From Frigoribacterium sp. Leaf8 (GTDB lineage: Bacteria > Actinomycetota > Actinomycetes > Actinomycetales > Microbacteriaceae): a stretch of DNA of 44,810 bases. Below are positions 36,804-44,810 of this stretch, piece by piece (position 1 is the stretch's first letter; each line of letters begins with the position of its first letter). Under the pieces are notes generated by a model that had not been told where the DNA came from, ran no database searches, and worked only from the letters and a program-made list of their open reading frames with translations. The stretch lies in the NCBI RefSeq assembly GCF_001421165.1, contig NZ_LMKB01000005.1:1214891-1259700 (forward strand), written 5' to 3'. The translations under genes were made by a program, and so were the position numbers.

Positions 36804-38074
36804 TACTCGGCGGCCTTCAGGGCGGCCTCGCCGGCCGAGACGGCGTCGTTCCAGGCCTGGTCGGGGTCCTTGCCGAGCGACTGCACGTTCTGCAGCTCGG
36901 TCATGTAGGGCGCCGCGACCTGGTTCTCGAACGGGCTGGTGTACGCGGTGGGCATGTCGGCGGCGGCCTGCGCGAAGACCTCGACGGTCGACTGACCGCC
37001 GAAGAACTCGTCGCCCGCGGTCAGCTCGGGGGCCGAGTAGGCGGCCGTGGCCGACGGGAAGATGCCCTTGTCCTGGTAGGCGACGATCTGGTTCTGCTCG
37101 CTCAGGATGTCCTTGATCACGGCGAATGCGGCCTCGGGGTCGTCGGTGCCCTCGGGGATCGTCAAGAACGACCCTCCGATGTTGGCGGGGCCGCCGGGCA
37201 TCGGTGCGACGCGCCAGTCGCCCGAGGTGTCGGCCGTGGCGCTCTTGATGTCGGCCTGGTACCAGGCGGCACCGAGCAGCGTCGGCAGCGAGCCACCGGT
37301 GATGGCGGCGGCCCAGTCGGGGCTGCCGTCGGTGAGCCCGGCGGTCAGGCCCTTCTCCTTGGCCTCGACCGCACGGTCCCAGGCCGCCTTGATCTCGTCG
37401 CCGTCGCCGGTGAACTCGCCCTCCTCGTTCACGAAGCGGGCGCTGCCCTGACCGATCGACTTGGTGAACACGTCGCCCATGTCGACCTCGAGGCTCGCCC
37501 CCGTCGCCGCCTTGAGCTTCTCGCCGAAGGCGAAGTAGTCGTCCCAGGTCGAGGTCGCCGCGGCGACGTCAGCGGGCTCGGAGGGCAGACCGGCCGCGGC
37601 GAGCACGTCGGCCCGGTAGTAGAGGGCGGTGGGGCCGATGTCGATCGGGATGCCGATCAGCTTGCCGTCGGCGGTCGTCGCCTCGGCGAGCTTCCAGGCC
37701 GGGAACTGGTCGACGATGTCCTTGGCACCGAGGTCGTTCAGGTCGGTGAAGAGGTCGGATTCGCTGAGGAAGTACGGCATGTCCTCACCTTTGACGCCGC
37801 TGACGGCGGGCAGGCCGGTGCGGCCGGTGAACGTGGTGACGAGCTTCTGCTTGAAGTCGCCGCCGATCGTCGACACCTTGATCGGCGTCGTCTCGTCCAC
37901 GCTGCTCAACACCTTGTCGCTCAGGCCGTCGGGCCAGATCCAGACGTCGGTCTCTCCGGAGGCGTTCGCACCCCCGCCCGAACCGGCGCACGAGGCGAGC
38001 AGGGGGGTGACGAGGGCGAGCACGGCGACGGTGCCGGCGATCTTGCCGACGAGGCGTCGGGTGGGGAGTGCCAT
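36803..38074 (-). CDS. Carbohydrate ABC transporter substrate-binding lipoprotein (SBP family 1)
   Basis: A 423-residue extracytoplasmic sugar-binding lipoprotein. Signal peptide RRLVGKIAGTVAVLALVTPL with lipobox LASC, Cys29 being the lipid anchor. Family-1 features are the early DVWIWPDGLSD strand, PIDIGPTALYYRADVLAAAG, TWDDYFAFGEKLKAA and the late DPEAAFAVIKDILS. ATG at 38074 with GAGAGA upstream. Delivers an oligosaccharide or sugar derivative to the two permeases that follow. The ligand cannot be named from sequence; the neighbouring GH2, GH4 and GH38 enzymes suggest a mixed galactoside/glucoside/mannoside. Confidence 0.93.
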   Translation of the reverse strand: MALPTRRLVGKIAGTVAVLALVTPLLASCAGSGGGANASGETDVWIWPDGLSDKVLSSVDETTPIKVSTIGGDFKQKLVTTFTGRTGLPAVSGVKGEDMPYFLSESDLFTDLNDLGAKDIVDQFPAWKLAEATTADGKLIGIPIDIGPTALYYRADVLAAAGLPSEPADVAAATSTWDDYFAFGEKLKAATGASLEVDMGDVFTKSIGQGSARFVNEEGEFTGDGDEIKAAWDRAVEAKEKGLTAGLTDGSPDWAAAITGGSLPTLLGAAWYQADIKSATADTSGDWRVAPMPGGPANIGGSFLTIPEGTDDPEAAFAVIKDILSEQNQIVAYQDKGIFPSATAAYSAPELTAGDEFFGGQSTVEVFAQAAADMPTAYTSPFENQVAAPYMTELQNVQSLGKDPDQAWNDAVSAGEAALKAAE

Positions 38075-38137
38075 GGGGTCTCTCAATCGGTTGGGGGGAA
38101 GCCGAAGTGGGGCGGGGGGACGAGCAGGAGGTACGGG

Positions 38138-39169
38138 TCAGCGGAACAGCGTCGTGCTGCTCTCGCCCTGGTCGTGGAGGGCCTCGAGCACGAAGTCGTA
38201 GCGGCCGGGTTCGGCCGCCGTCGGATGGGCACCGAGCCAGTCGGCGAGTTCGTCGAGCCGAGGGGCGCCCGAGGCGCCACCCGGTCGCGAGACGGTGACG
38301 CCGGCCACGAGGCAGGCGAAGTCGACGCGCTGCAACAGCGACCAGTCGGACCGCGAGCCGGCCACGGCCAGCGCGGCACCGAACACGTCGCCCGCCCCGG
38401 TGGCGTCGACGGCGTGCACCCGCACGGGTGGACGGACCACCTCGTCACCACTGGCGGAGTCGACGGCGACGACGCCGGCCGAGCCCGAGGTCACGACGCT
38501 CAGCGGCACGCGGTCGCCGAGGCGGCGTGCGGCGTCGATCGCCGAGTCGGTGCCGGTGTAGGCCATGGCCTCGAGGTGGTTCGGCATGAACGCGTGGCAG
38601 TCGTCGAGCTGCTCGAGCAGGGAAGGGTCCCAGCGTTCGGACGGGTCCCATCCGACGTCGGCGAAGACGCGGGTGCCCTGGGCGGTGGCCCGCGCGATCC
38701 AGGTGCTGCGCGCCTCCTCGAGGTGCACGAGGGCGACGGCGGCGGCGGGCAGGACGTCGGGCAGCAGGGCGTCCGACCCGATCGGAGCGGGCGTGCCGCC
38801 GGTGACCAGCGCGCGGTCGTCGCCGTAGCCGAGGGACGCGGTGACGGGCAGGGCCCAGCCGGGCACGGTGACGAGGTACGACAGTTCGATGCCCTCGGCA
38901 GCCAAGGAGGCGCGGGTCATGGTCGAGAACGTGTCGCCGCCCACGGCGGCAGCGATCGAGGTGGGGACACCGAGGCGAGCGCCCACCAGGGCGAAGTTGG
39001 CGATGCCGCCGGGGCCGGCCCCGAACGACGAGGTCCAGACCTCGTGACCGAGCACGGGCGCACCGGGCAGGTCACCGAACACCACGTCGGCGAACAGCTG
39101 CCCCACGACGAGCATGCCGGCGAGGGCGTCGCTCTCGGCGGGTGGGGCGGTGCGGGGTGCGGTCTGCAC
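38138..39169 (-). CDS. PfkB-family carbohydrate kinase
   Basis: A 343-residue ribokinase-fold sugar kinase. N-terminal lid region LVVGQLFADVVFGDLPGAPV, the substrate-binding glycines FGAGPGGIANFALVGARLG (about 49-67), and the C-terminal PfkB signature DATGAGDVFGAAL with catalytic Asp261. Starts GTG with AGGAGG upstream. First gene of the leftward sugar operon; its promoter region is shared with the divergent DeoR-type regulator. Probably phosphorylates a monosaccharide freed by the glycosidases. Sequence does not tell which one. Confidence 0.9.
   Translation of the reverse strand: MQTAPRTAPPAESDALAGMLVVGQLFADVVFGDLPGAPVLGHEVWTSSFGAGPGGIANFALVGARLGVPTSIAAAVGGDTFSTMTRASLAAEGIELSYLVTVPGWALPVTASLGYGDDRALVTGGTPAPIGSDALLPDVLPAAAVALVHLEEARSTWIARATAQGTRVFADVGWDPSERWDPSLLEQLDDCHAFMPNHLEAMAYTGTDSAIDAARRLGDRVPLSVVTSGSAGVVAVDSASGDEVVRPPVRVHAVDATGAGDVFGAALAVAGSRSDWSLLQRVDFACLVAGVTVSRPGGASGAPRLDELADWLGAHPTAAEPGRYDFVLEALHDQGESSTTLFR
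38905..38918 (+). repeat. Dispersed 14-mer AGGAGGCGCGGGTC, exact copy
   Basis: Inside the PfkB kinase gene; on the coding strand it reads as (M)TRAS, a different frame from the copies read as EARV. Confidence 0.85.
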
Positions 39170-39217
39170 GGGGTCCTCCTCGGGTCAGATCGGCGTCGGC
39201 GTCGACCTGCTGAGACG

Positions 39218-39246
39218 TTTCTAGCCCATGTGCGCACAAATGTGAA
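39218..39246 (-). promoter_or_regulatory. Promoter of the leftward sugar operon with palindromic operator
   Basis: On the minus strand a -35 TTCACA (39241-39246) and a -10 TAGAAA (39218-39223) are 17 bases apart. The spacer contains the palindrome TGTGCGCACA (39229-39238), overlapping a second one, CACAAATGTG (39235-39244). A repressor bound here would block the promoter. Confidence 0.5.
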
Positions 39247-39266
39247 TGATTTTGTTTGTTACAAGA

Positions 39267-39296
39267 TTGTTTCTGCTCGAAATTGCGCGCTACTGT
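39267..39296 (+). promoter_or_regulatory. Promoter of the DeoR-type regulator, predicted leaderless start
   Basis: -35 TTGTTT (39267-39272), 18-base spacer, -10 TACTGT (39291-39296). The start ATG is only eight bases from the end of the -10 and has no ribosome-binding site, so transcription should begin at or next to the ATG. T-rich words TTTTGTTTGTT and GATTGTTTCTG around the -35 may be DeoR-type half-sites. Confidence 0.62.
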
Positions 39297-39303
39297 TCAG
39301 ACT

Positions 39304-40050
39304 ATGAAAGACGTCCGAGACATCGTGATCCTCGATCGGCTGCGCTCCGAGCGGGCGGCGACGGTCACCGACCTGGCCCTCGCCACCAGCACGAGCGAGG
39401 CCACGATCCGCCGCGACCTGCAGCGCCTCGACGAGGCGGGGGTGCTGAGACGGACCCACGGCGGCGCCGTGCTCGTCGAGGCGGATGCCCCCTTCGCCGA
39501 GGTCGAGCAGGTCAATCGCCGCGCGAAAGAGCGCATCGCCGCGGCGGCGGCATCCCAGGTGGCCGACGGTCAGTCGGTCGTGCTCGACATCGGCACCACG
39601 ACCCTGCACGTCGCCGAACACCTTCGGGGTCGCGACGTCACGGTGATCACGGCGAGCATCGCGGTCTTCGATCTGCTGCGCGACGACCGTGCCGTCCAGC
39701 TCATCCTGCTGCCGGGCGACTGGGACCCGGTCTACCGGTCCGTCTCGGGCCCGCTGACGGCCGAGAGCCTGCGACTACTGCACGCCGACCACGCCTTCAT
39801 GGGCGTCAGTGGCATCGCCGACAACGGCGACCTCCGCGACACGACCATGAGCCAGGTGCCGATCAAGCGCGCCATGGCCGAGGTGAGCGACCGGGCCACG
39901 GTGCTCGCGGACTCGAGCAAGTTCCCGGGCACCGGCGCCGGCCGCGTCGCCCCCAGCGCGTCGTTGACGCAGCTGATCACCGAATCGACGCCGCACGAGA
40001 ACGTCTCGGCTGCGCTGGCACGCAAGGGAGTGACGGTGACCGTCGCATGA
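39304..40050 (+). CDS. DeoR-family regulator of the glycan locus
   Basis: A 248-residue DeoR-family regulator. HTH: VRDIVILDRLRSERAATVTD ... STSEATIRRDLQRLDEAGVL with the family signature RRTHGGAVL. The DeoRC effector domain has VVLDIGTTTLHVAEHL, TVITASIAVFDLL and the late MAEVSDRATVLADSSKF. The ATG at 39304 is taken as the start; it lacks a ribosome-binding site but sits where transcription should begin, fitting a leaderless mRNA. It overlaps the GH4 gene by ATGA and is divergent from the sugar-uptake operon, so it likely represses both (inference). Effector probably a sugar phosphate. Confidence 0.92.
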   Translation: MKDVRDIVILDRLRSERAATVTDLALATSTSEATIRRDLQRLDEAGVLRRTHGGAVLVEADAPFAEVEQVNRRAKERIAAAAASQVADGQSVVLDIGTTTLHVAEHLRGRDVTVITASIAVFDLLRDDRAVQLILLPGDWDPVYRSVSGPLTAESLRLLHADHAFMGVSGIADNGDLRDTTMSQVPIKRAMAEVSDRATVLADSSKFPGTGAGRVAPSASLTQLITESTPHENVSAALARKGVTVTVA

Positions 40051-41402
40051 AGCTGACCATCCTGGGCGGGGGCGGCTTCCGCGTCCCGCTCGTCTACTCG
40101 GCGCTGCTGCGCGACCACGCCGAGGGCCGGGTCACCTCGGTGGCCCTGTACGACACCGACGCGATCAGACTCTCGGCCGTCGCCCGCGTGCTGCGAGAGC
40201 AGGCACTCGAGCACCTCGACGCGCCCGTGGTCTCGCTGCACACCGACCTCGACGACGCCCTGCGCGGAGCCGACTTCGTCTTCTCGGCGATCCGGGTCGG
40301 CGGCATGGCCGGTCGCTCCTGCGACGAACGGATCGGTCTGTCGCACGGCGTGATCGGTCAAGAGACCGTGGGCTACGGCGGCATCTCGTACGCCCTGCGC
40401 ACCCTGCCCGTCGTGATGGACCTCGCCGTCCGCGTCAAGGCCCTGGCCCCCGACGCCTTCGTGATCAACTTCACCAACCCGGCCGGCGTCGTGACCGAGG
40501 CGATGTCGCGCGTGCTCGGCGACCGGGTGATCGGCATCTGCGACAGCCCCATCGGCCTCGCGCGCCGCGTGCTCGGAGCCCTCGACGTGCGCGTGCCCGA
40601 CGACGCCTTCGACAGCGTCACCATCGACTACGCGGGCCTCAACCACCTGGGCTGGCTGCGCGGACTGACCGTCGACGGCGTCGACGTGCTGCCCCGGCTC
40701 TTCGAGCAGCCGGAGCGCATCGAGACCTTCGAGGAAGGCAAGCTGTTCGGTGCCGACTGGGTCACCGAACTGGGCGCCGTGCCCAACGAGTACCTGCACT
40801 ACTACTACTTCACCCGCGACGTGCTGCACGCCGACCAGCTGGCCGTGCAGACCCGCGGTGGTTACCTCGTCGACCAACAGGCCCGCTTCTACGACGAACT
40901 CGCCGAGGGCGACGGCTCGGCCCTCGCCCTCTGGGAACGCACCCGACTCGAACGCGAGACGACCTACATGGCGACCAACCGGCAGTCCGCAGGCATGGGC
41001 GACCGCGACCAGGACGACCTCGTCTCGGGCGGCTACGAGCACGTCGCGCTGGCCCTGATGCGCGGCATCGCCTACGACCAGAGCGCCCGACTCATCCTCA
41101 ACGTGCGGAACGGCGGCACCTTGCCCGAACTCGACGCGGACGCCGTCGTCGAGGTGCCCTGCGTCGTCGACGCGAGCGGCGCCCACCCCGTCGTGGGCAC
41201 CTCGCTGCCCGACTTCGGCGTCGGCCTCGTCACGAACGCGAAGTACGTCGAGCGCCAGACGATCGAGGCCGGCGTCGACGGCTCGAAGGCGGCCGCCGTG
41301 CGCGCCCTCGCGCACCACCCGCTGGTCGACTCGGTCACCGTCGCCCGCTCGCTGCTCGGCGACGCGATGGCGAGCTTCCCCGGGCTCGACTACCTGCGCT
41401 GA
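40047..41402 (+). CDS. 6-phospho-beta-glucosidase-like enzyme, glycoside hydrolase family 4
   Basis: A 451-residue GH4 enzyme, which uses NAD+ and a divalent metal in an oxidation-elimination mechanism. The NAD loop is LGGGGFRVPL, followed by VFSAIRVGGMAGR, the substrate motif NFTNPAGVVTEA, the metal ligands Cys165 (GICDSPIG) and His200 (LNHLGW), and NEYLHYYYF. It most resembles the 6-phospho-beta-glucosidase branch. That is odd here, because sugar entry is by ABC transport, not PTS. Either the adjacent PfkB kinase supplies the phosphate or this enzyme accepts unphosphorylated glycosides. Cytoplasmic; coupled to the DeoR gene. Confidence 0.9.
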   Translation: MKLTILGGGGFRVPLVYSALLRDHAEGRVTSVALYDTDAIRLSAVARVLREQALEHLDAPVVSLHTDLDDALRGADFVFSAIRVGGMAGRSCDERIGLSHGVIGQETVGYGGISYALRTLPVVMDLAVRVKALAPDAFVINFTNPAGVVTEAMSRVLGDRVIGICDSPIGLARRVLGALDVRVPDDAFDSVTIDYAGLNHLGWLRGLTVDGVDVLPRLFEQPERIETFEEGKLFGADWVTELGAVPNEYLHYYYFTRDVLHADQLAVQTRGGYLVDQQARFYDELAEGDGSALALWERTRLERETTYMATNRQSAGMGDRDQDDLVSGGYEHVALALMRGIAYDQSARLILNVRNGGTLPELDADAVVEVPCVVDASGAHPVVGTSLPDFGVGLVTNAKYVERQTIEAGVDGSKAAAVRALAHHPLVDSVTVARSLLGDAMASFPGLDYLR

Positions 41403-41426
41403 GGCGCGACCCCGCAGGGCCGGGGC

Positions 41427-41440
41427 GACCCGCGCCTCCT
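41427..41440 (-). repeat. Dispersed 14-mer AGGAGGCGCGGGTC, exact copy
   Basis: In the 104-base gap between the GH4 and GH38 genes. A nine-base GAGGCGCGA fragment of the motif also follows the GH4 stop codon. Confidence 0.85.
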
Positions 41441-41506
41441 CGACCTCCCCCCGACCACCCTCTTACCCGGCGACGCCGCCGGGGCCCCACCCCGTGAGGA
41501 CCCACC

Positions 41507-44500
41507 GTGCACCAGAACCAGAAACTCGTCGAAGAGCGCATCGAGCGCGTGCTGAACGAGCGCATCACCCCCGCCGTCCACTCGGCGACCACCCCGGTCA
41601 CCCTGCGCGCCTGGCAGGTGCCCGACGAACCGGTGCCGGTCGCCGAGGCCCTGGTCCAGACGTACGACCCCTTCGAGATCGGCCAGCCGTGGGGACGCGC
41701 CTGGTCGACCTGGTGGTTCGAAGTCCTCGGCGAGGTCCCTGCCGACTGGGCCGGGCACACGGTCGAGCTCGTGCTCGACCCCGGGTTCATCGGCGACTGG
41801 CCGGGCAACCAGGCCGAGTGCCTGGTGCACACCCCGGACGGCGTGCCGATCAAGGGCATCCACCCGCGCAACACCTACGTGCGCCTGCACGACGAGGCCG
41901 CCGGGGGCGAAGCCGTGCACTTCTTCGTCGAGGCCGCCGGGAACCCCGACATCTTGGTGAACGAGTTCGTTCCGACCGCCTACGGCGAGAAGTCGACCGC
42001 GCCGACGGAGCCGATCTACCGGTTCCGCACCGCGCAGCTGGCCGTCTTCGAGCACGAGGTCTGGGGCCTGCGCTTCGACGTCGAGGTGCTCTACCAGATG
42101 ATGAAGGAGCTGCACCAGGACGACCCGCGTCGCCACGAGGTGCTGCGAGCCCTCGAACGCTCGCTCGACGTGCTGCGCCTCGACGACATCGTCGGCACCG
42201 CGGCAGCCGCCCGCGAGGTGCTCGCCCCGGTGCTCGCGAGCCCGGCCGTCCCGAGCGCCCACACCCTGAGCGGCATCGGCCACGCGCACATCGACAGCGC
42301 CTGGCTCTGGCCGATCCGCGAGACCAAACGCAAGACGGCCCGCACCTTCTCGAACGTGCTGACGCTGGCGAAGCAGTATCCCGACTTCCGCTTCGCCTGC
42401 TCGTCGGCGCAGCAGTACCAGTGGGTGAAAGAGAACTACCCGACCGTCTTCGAGGGCATCAAGCAGGCCATCGCCGACGGAACCTGGTACCCCGTCGGCT
42501 CGCAGTGGATCGAACCCGACGGCAACCTGCCGGGCGGCGAGGCCATGGTGCGTCAGATCACCCACGGCCTGCGCTTCTTCGCCGACGAGCTCGGCGTCGA
42601 GACGCACGGCGTCTGGCTGCCCGACTCGTTCGGCTACACGGCGTCGTTCCCGCAGATCGCCAAGCTGGCGGGCCTCGAGTGGTTCCTCACCCAGAAGCTG
42701 TCGTGGAACCAGACCAACACGTTCCCGCACCACACCTTCTGGTGGGAGGGCATCGACGGTTCGCGGGTCTTCACCCACTTCCCGCCGATCGACACCTACA
42801 ACTCGACCCTCGAGGCCGAAGAGCTGCACCATGCGGTGCGGCAGTTCCGAGAGAAGGGCGCCGCCACGCGCTCGCTCGTCCCCTTCGGCTACGGCGACGG
42901 AGGCGGTGGCCCGATCCGCGAGATGATGGAACGCCAGCGTCGGGTGAAGGACCTCGAGGGTTCGCCCCGGGTCGAGATCGAGCACCCCGACGAGTTCTTC
43001 GCCAAGGCCCGTGCCGAGTACGAGGACGCCCCCGTCTGGGTCGGCGAGCTCTACCTCGAGCTGCACCGCGGCACGTTCACCTCGCACGCCCGTGAGAAAC
43101 GCGGCAACCGCGAGGCCGAGCACCGCCTCCGCGAGGCCGAGCTGTGGTGGACCACCGCGGCCGTCCGCACCGGTGCCGCCTACCCGTACGCCGCCCTCGA
43201 CCGCCTCTGGAAGCTCACACTGCTGCAGCAGTTCCACGACATCCTTCCGGGCTCGTCGATCGCCTGGGTGCACCGCGAGAACGAGGACGACTACCGCCGC
43301 AGCCTCGCCGAGCTCGACCTGCTGATCGAGGAGGCGCTGGTCGCCGTGGCCTCGCCCGGCAGCGTCGTCAACGCGGCCGGTCACGACCGCGTTGCCCTGG
43401 TCGAGGACGCCTCGGGTGTCGCCGCCGCCCTGGTAGCGGTGCCCGGCTCGGGCGTCGCGCCGCTGGTCGCCGTGGACGCGACCTCGCCGGTGGTGGTGAC
43501 CCGCGCCTCCTCGGGGGGTGCGACGGTCGAGAACGGGCTCGTGCGCATCGTCGTCGACGAGCGCGGCCTGATCACCTCGATCGTCGACCTGCGGCACGAC
43601 CGCGAGCTGGTGCCGGCCGGCCGCGCGGCCAACCTGCTGCAGCTGCACGAGGACCTGCCGAACGCGTGGGACGCGTGGGACATCGACGCGCACTACCGCC
43701 ACAGCCGCACCGACCTGGTCGAGGCCGACGCGGTCGAGATCGTCGAAGAAGGGCCGCTGCGCGTCACGGTGCGCGTCGAGCGCTCGTTCGGCCGCTCGCG
43801 GGTCGAGCAGTTCGTCTCGCTCGTGGCCGACGACGCCCGCGTGCACGTCCGCACCGAGCTCGACTGGCGCGAGGACGAGAAGCTGCTCAAGGTGAGCTTC
43901 CCGCTCGTGCTGCACGCGCAGCACCACAGCGCCGAGATCCAGTTCGGCCACGTCCGCCGCGCCACCCACACCAACACCTCGTGGGACGACGCCCGGTTCG
44001 AGGTGATGGCGCACCGCTGGGTGCACGTCGAGGAGCCCGGCTACGGCGTCGGCCTGACGAACTCGGGCAGCTACGGCCACGACATCACCCGCACCGTGGG
44101 CGAGACCGGCGAGGTCGAGACCGAGGTGCGCGTCAGCCTGGTGCGCGCGGCCCGCAGCCCGGACCCCGTGCAGGACATCGGTCACCACCGCTTCGACTAC
44201 GCGCTCGTGCCGGGTGCGACCATCGACGAGGTCGTCCGCGCGGGGTACGAGCAGAACCTGCCCGTGCGCGTGGTCGGCGCCGGACGCGGCGGGGCGACGT
44301 TCGTGCTCGGCGCGGGTGCCGGCAGCACGGCGGGTGCGGGGCACGGCGCGTCGACGACTGCGGAGGTCCCTCCGGCCTCGGACGTCTCGGCCAGCTCGAC
44401 CACCTCGGCCGCCTCGACGCCGTCGACGTCCTGGGCGGTCGGGGGTCTCGTGTCGCTCTCGGGCGAGCAGGTGCGCATCGAGTCGCTCAAACTGGCCGAC

Positions 44501-44728
44501 GACGAGACGGGCGACGTGGTCGTGCGGCTGTACGAGTCGACCGGCGCCCGGGCCGGCACCCGTGTCGACGCCCACTTCGACGTGACCCGCGTGACCGAGG
44601 TCGACGTGCTCGAGCGTCCGCTGACCGAGGCCATGCCCAGCGCGCTGCGCTTCGCGCCCGACGCCACCGGGGCCGACCTGACCCTGCGCCCGTTCCAGGT
44701 CGTGACACTGCGCCTGCACCGCGCCTGA
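41507..44728 (+). CDS. Alpha-mannosidase, glycoside hydrolase family 38
   Basis: A 1073-residue GH38 alpha-mannosidase of the bacterial/cytosolic (class II) type. An N-terminal beta domain (PWGRAWSTWWFEVLGEVP) precedes the catalytic alpha/beta barrel. Zinc ligands and site: GHAHIDSAWLWPIRETKRKT with His259, His261 and Asp263. The nucleophile is Asp373 in VWLPDSFGYTASFPQI. The helical and beta-sandwich domains follow (LLQQFHDILPGSSI; NGLVRIVVDERGLI). GTG start with GAGGA seven bases upstream. A Ser/Thr/Ala-rich linker near residues 945-975 breaks the last beta domain. No signal peptide, so it trims alpha-mannosides inside the cell. Third gene of the rightward operon. Confidence 0.95.
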   Translation: MHQNQKLVEERIERVLNERITPAVHSATTPVTLRAWQVPDEPVPVAEALVQTYDPFEIGQPWGRAWSTWWFEVLGEVPADWAGHTVELVLDPGFIGDWPGNQAECLVHTPDGVPIKGIHPRNTYVRLHDEAAGGEAVHFFVEAAGNPDILVNEFVPTAYGEKSTAPTEPIYRFRTAQLAVFEHEVWGLRFDVEVLYQMMKELHQDDPRRHEVLRALERSLDVLRLDDIVGTAAAAREVLAPVLASPAVPSAHTLSGIGHAHIDSAWLWPIRETKRKTARTFSNVLTLAKQYPDFRFACSSAQQYQWVKENYPTVFEGIKQAIADGTWYPVGSQWIEPDGNLPGGEAMVRQITHGLRFFADELGVETHGVWLPDSFGYTASFPQIAKLAGLEWFLTQKLSWNQTNTFPHHTFWWEGIDGSRVFTHFPPIDTYNSTLEAEELHHAVRQFREKGAATRSLVPFGYGDGGGGPIREMMERQRRVKDLEGSPRVEIEHPDEFFAKARAEYEDAPVWVGELYLELHRGTFTSHAREKRGNREAEHRLREAELWWTTAAVRTGAAYPYAALDRLWKLTLLQQFHDILPGSSIAWVHRENEDDYRRSLAELDLLIEEALVAVASPGSVVNAAGHDRVALVEDASGVAAALVAVPGSGVAPLVAVDATSPVVVTRASSGGATVENGLVRIVVDERGLITSIVDLRHDRELVPAGRAANLLQLHEDLPNAWDAWDIDAHYRHSRTDLVEADAVEIVEEGPLRVTVRVERSFGRSRVEQFVSLVADDARVHVRTELDWREDEKLLKVSFPLVLHAQHHSAEIQFGHVRRATHTNTSWDDARFEVMAHRWVHVEEPGYGVGLTNSGSYGHDITRTVGETGEVETEVRVSLVRAARSPDPVQDIGHHRFDYALVPGATIDEVVRAGYEQNLPVRVVGAGRGGATFVLGAGAGSTAGAGHGASTTAEVPPASDVSASSTTSAASTPSTSWAVGGLVSLSGEQVRIESLKLADDETGDVVVRLYESTGARAGTRVDAHFDVTRVTEVDVLERPLTEAMPSALRFAPDATGADLTLRPFQVVTLRLHRA
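43498..43511 (-). repeat. Dispersed 14-mer AGGAGGCGCGGGTC, exact copy
   Basis: Inside the alpha-mannosidase gene, read as TRAS(S) at a domain boundary. Confidence 0.85.
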
Positions 44729-44743
44729 GTCGCGTCGGGTCGC

Positions 44744-44786
44744 GACCCGCGCCTCCTTCCCCCTGAACCGGCAGGAGGCGCGGGTC
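44744..44786 (+). terminator. Terminator formed by an inverted pair of the full 14-mer
   Basis: GACCCGCGCCTCCT (44744-44757) and AGGAGGCGCGGGTC (44773-44786) form a perfect 14-bp stem with a 15-base loop, 15 bases after the mannosidase stop. Both arms are exact copies of the dispersed 14-mer. Confidence 0.88.
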
Positions 44787-44810
44787 GACCCGGCCGCGGC
44801 GGGGCCACCC

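Noticed and set aside
41390-44719. An open antisense frame of 1109 codons opposite the alpha-mannosidase gene.
   Set aside because: It arises from the strong C/G preference at third codon positions on the sense strand. The product is low-complexity, rich in Arg, Val, Asp and Gly, with no recognisable domain, while the sense frame has full GH38 motifs.

Overview
The window is about 70% G+C. Start codons are often GTG, codons end mostly in C or G, genes overlap as ATGA/GTGA, and terminators are hairpins without a U-tract. Together with the gene families present this points to a high-GC actinobacterium, most likely of the family Microbacteriaceae (inference; no rRNA gene lies here to settle it). 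The content is almost entirely chromosomal carbon and nitrogen uptake and its regulation. I see no prophage, transposase, tRNA, rRNA or CRISPR array.

Layout. 1-4400: a PfpI/DJ-1-type protein cut by the left edge, a SorC-type regulator divergent from glycerol-3-phosphate dehydrogenase (glpD) with paired TGCAC/GTGCA operators between them, and a GntR regulator. 4449-6865: two overlapping CNNM/CorC-type membrane proteins. 7037-15031: a six-gene leftward operon for uptake and cleavage of oligopeptides or gamma-glutamyl compounds (binding protein, two permeases, gamma-glutamyltransferase, double ATPase, GntR regulator) with GTATAC operators over its promoter. 15219-20178: accessory genes (a PD-(D/E)XK-like hypothetical, a lone 6-phospho-3-hexuloisomerase, an SGNH-GAF fusion, a DUF817 membrane protein) separated by copies of a 68-bp palindromic element. 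20284-20990: a compact run of unrecognised small-protein genes. 21130-25079: the fructose operon fruR-fruK-fruA. 25234-27812: an acidic hypothetical protein, a class I glutamine amidotransferase-like hydrolase and a short-chain dehydrogenase. 28093-31028: a methionine-type ABC importer metN-metI-metQ. 31060-44728: a glycan locus. The leftward operon PfkB kinase, sugar-binding lipoprotein, two permeases, NagB-like isomerase and GH2 beta-galactosidase faces a rightward operon DeoR regulator, GH4 glycosidase and GH38 alpha-mannosidase.

Working together: the glycan locus imports a sugar by ABC transport, trims it with GH2, GH4 and GH38 enzymes and feeds phosphorylated products to central metabolism. 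The fru operon, glpD and the peptide and methionine importers complete the picture of a versatile heterotroph.

Two repeat systems are not explained by the genes. First, a 14-mer, AGGAGGCGCGGGTC, occurs nine times exactly, with many shorter matches, on both strands, in and between genes, and as inverted pairs that form terminator hairpins. Its distribution resembles DNA-uptake or Chi-like sequences. Second, four 68-bp palindromes of identical length behave like a REP family without a visible transposase. These two, and the small-protein operon at 20284-20990, are the best candidates for undescribed biology.
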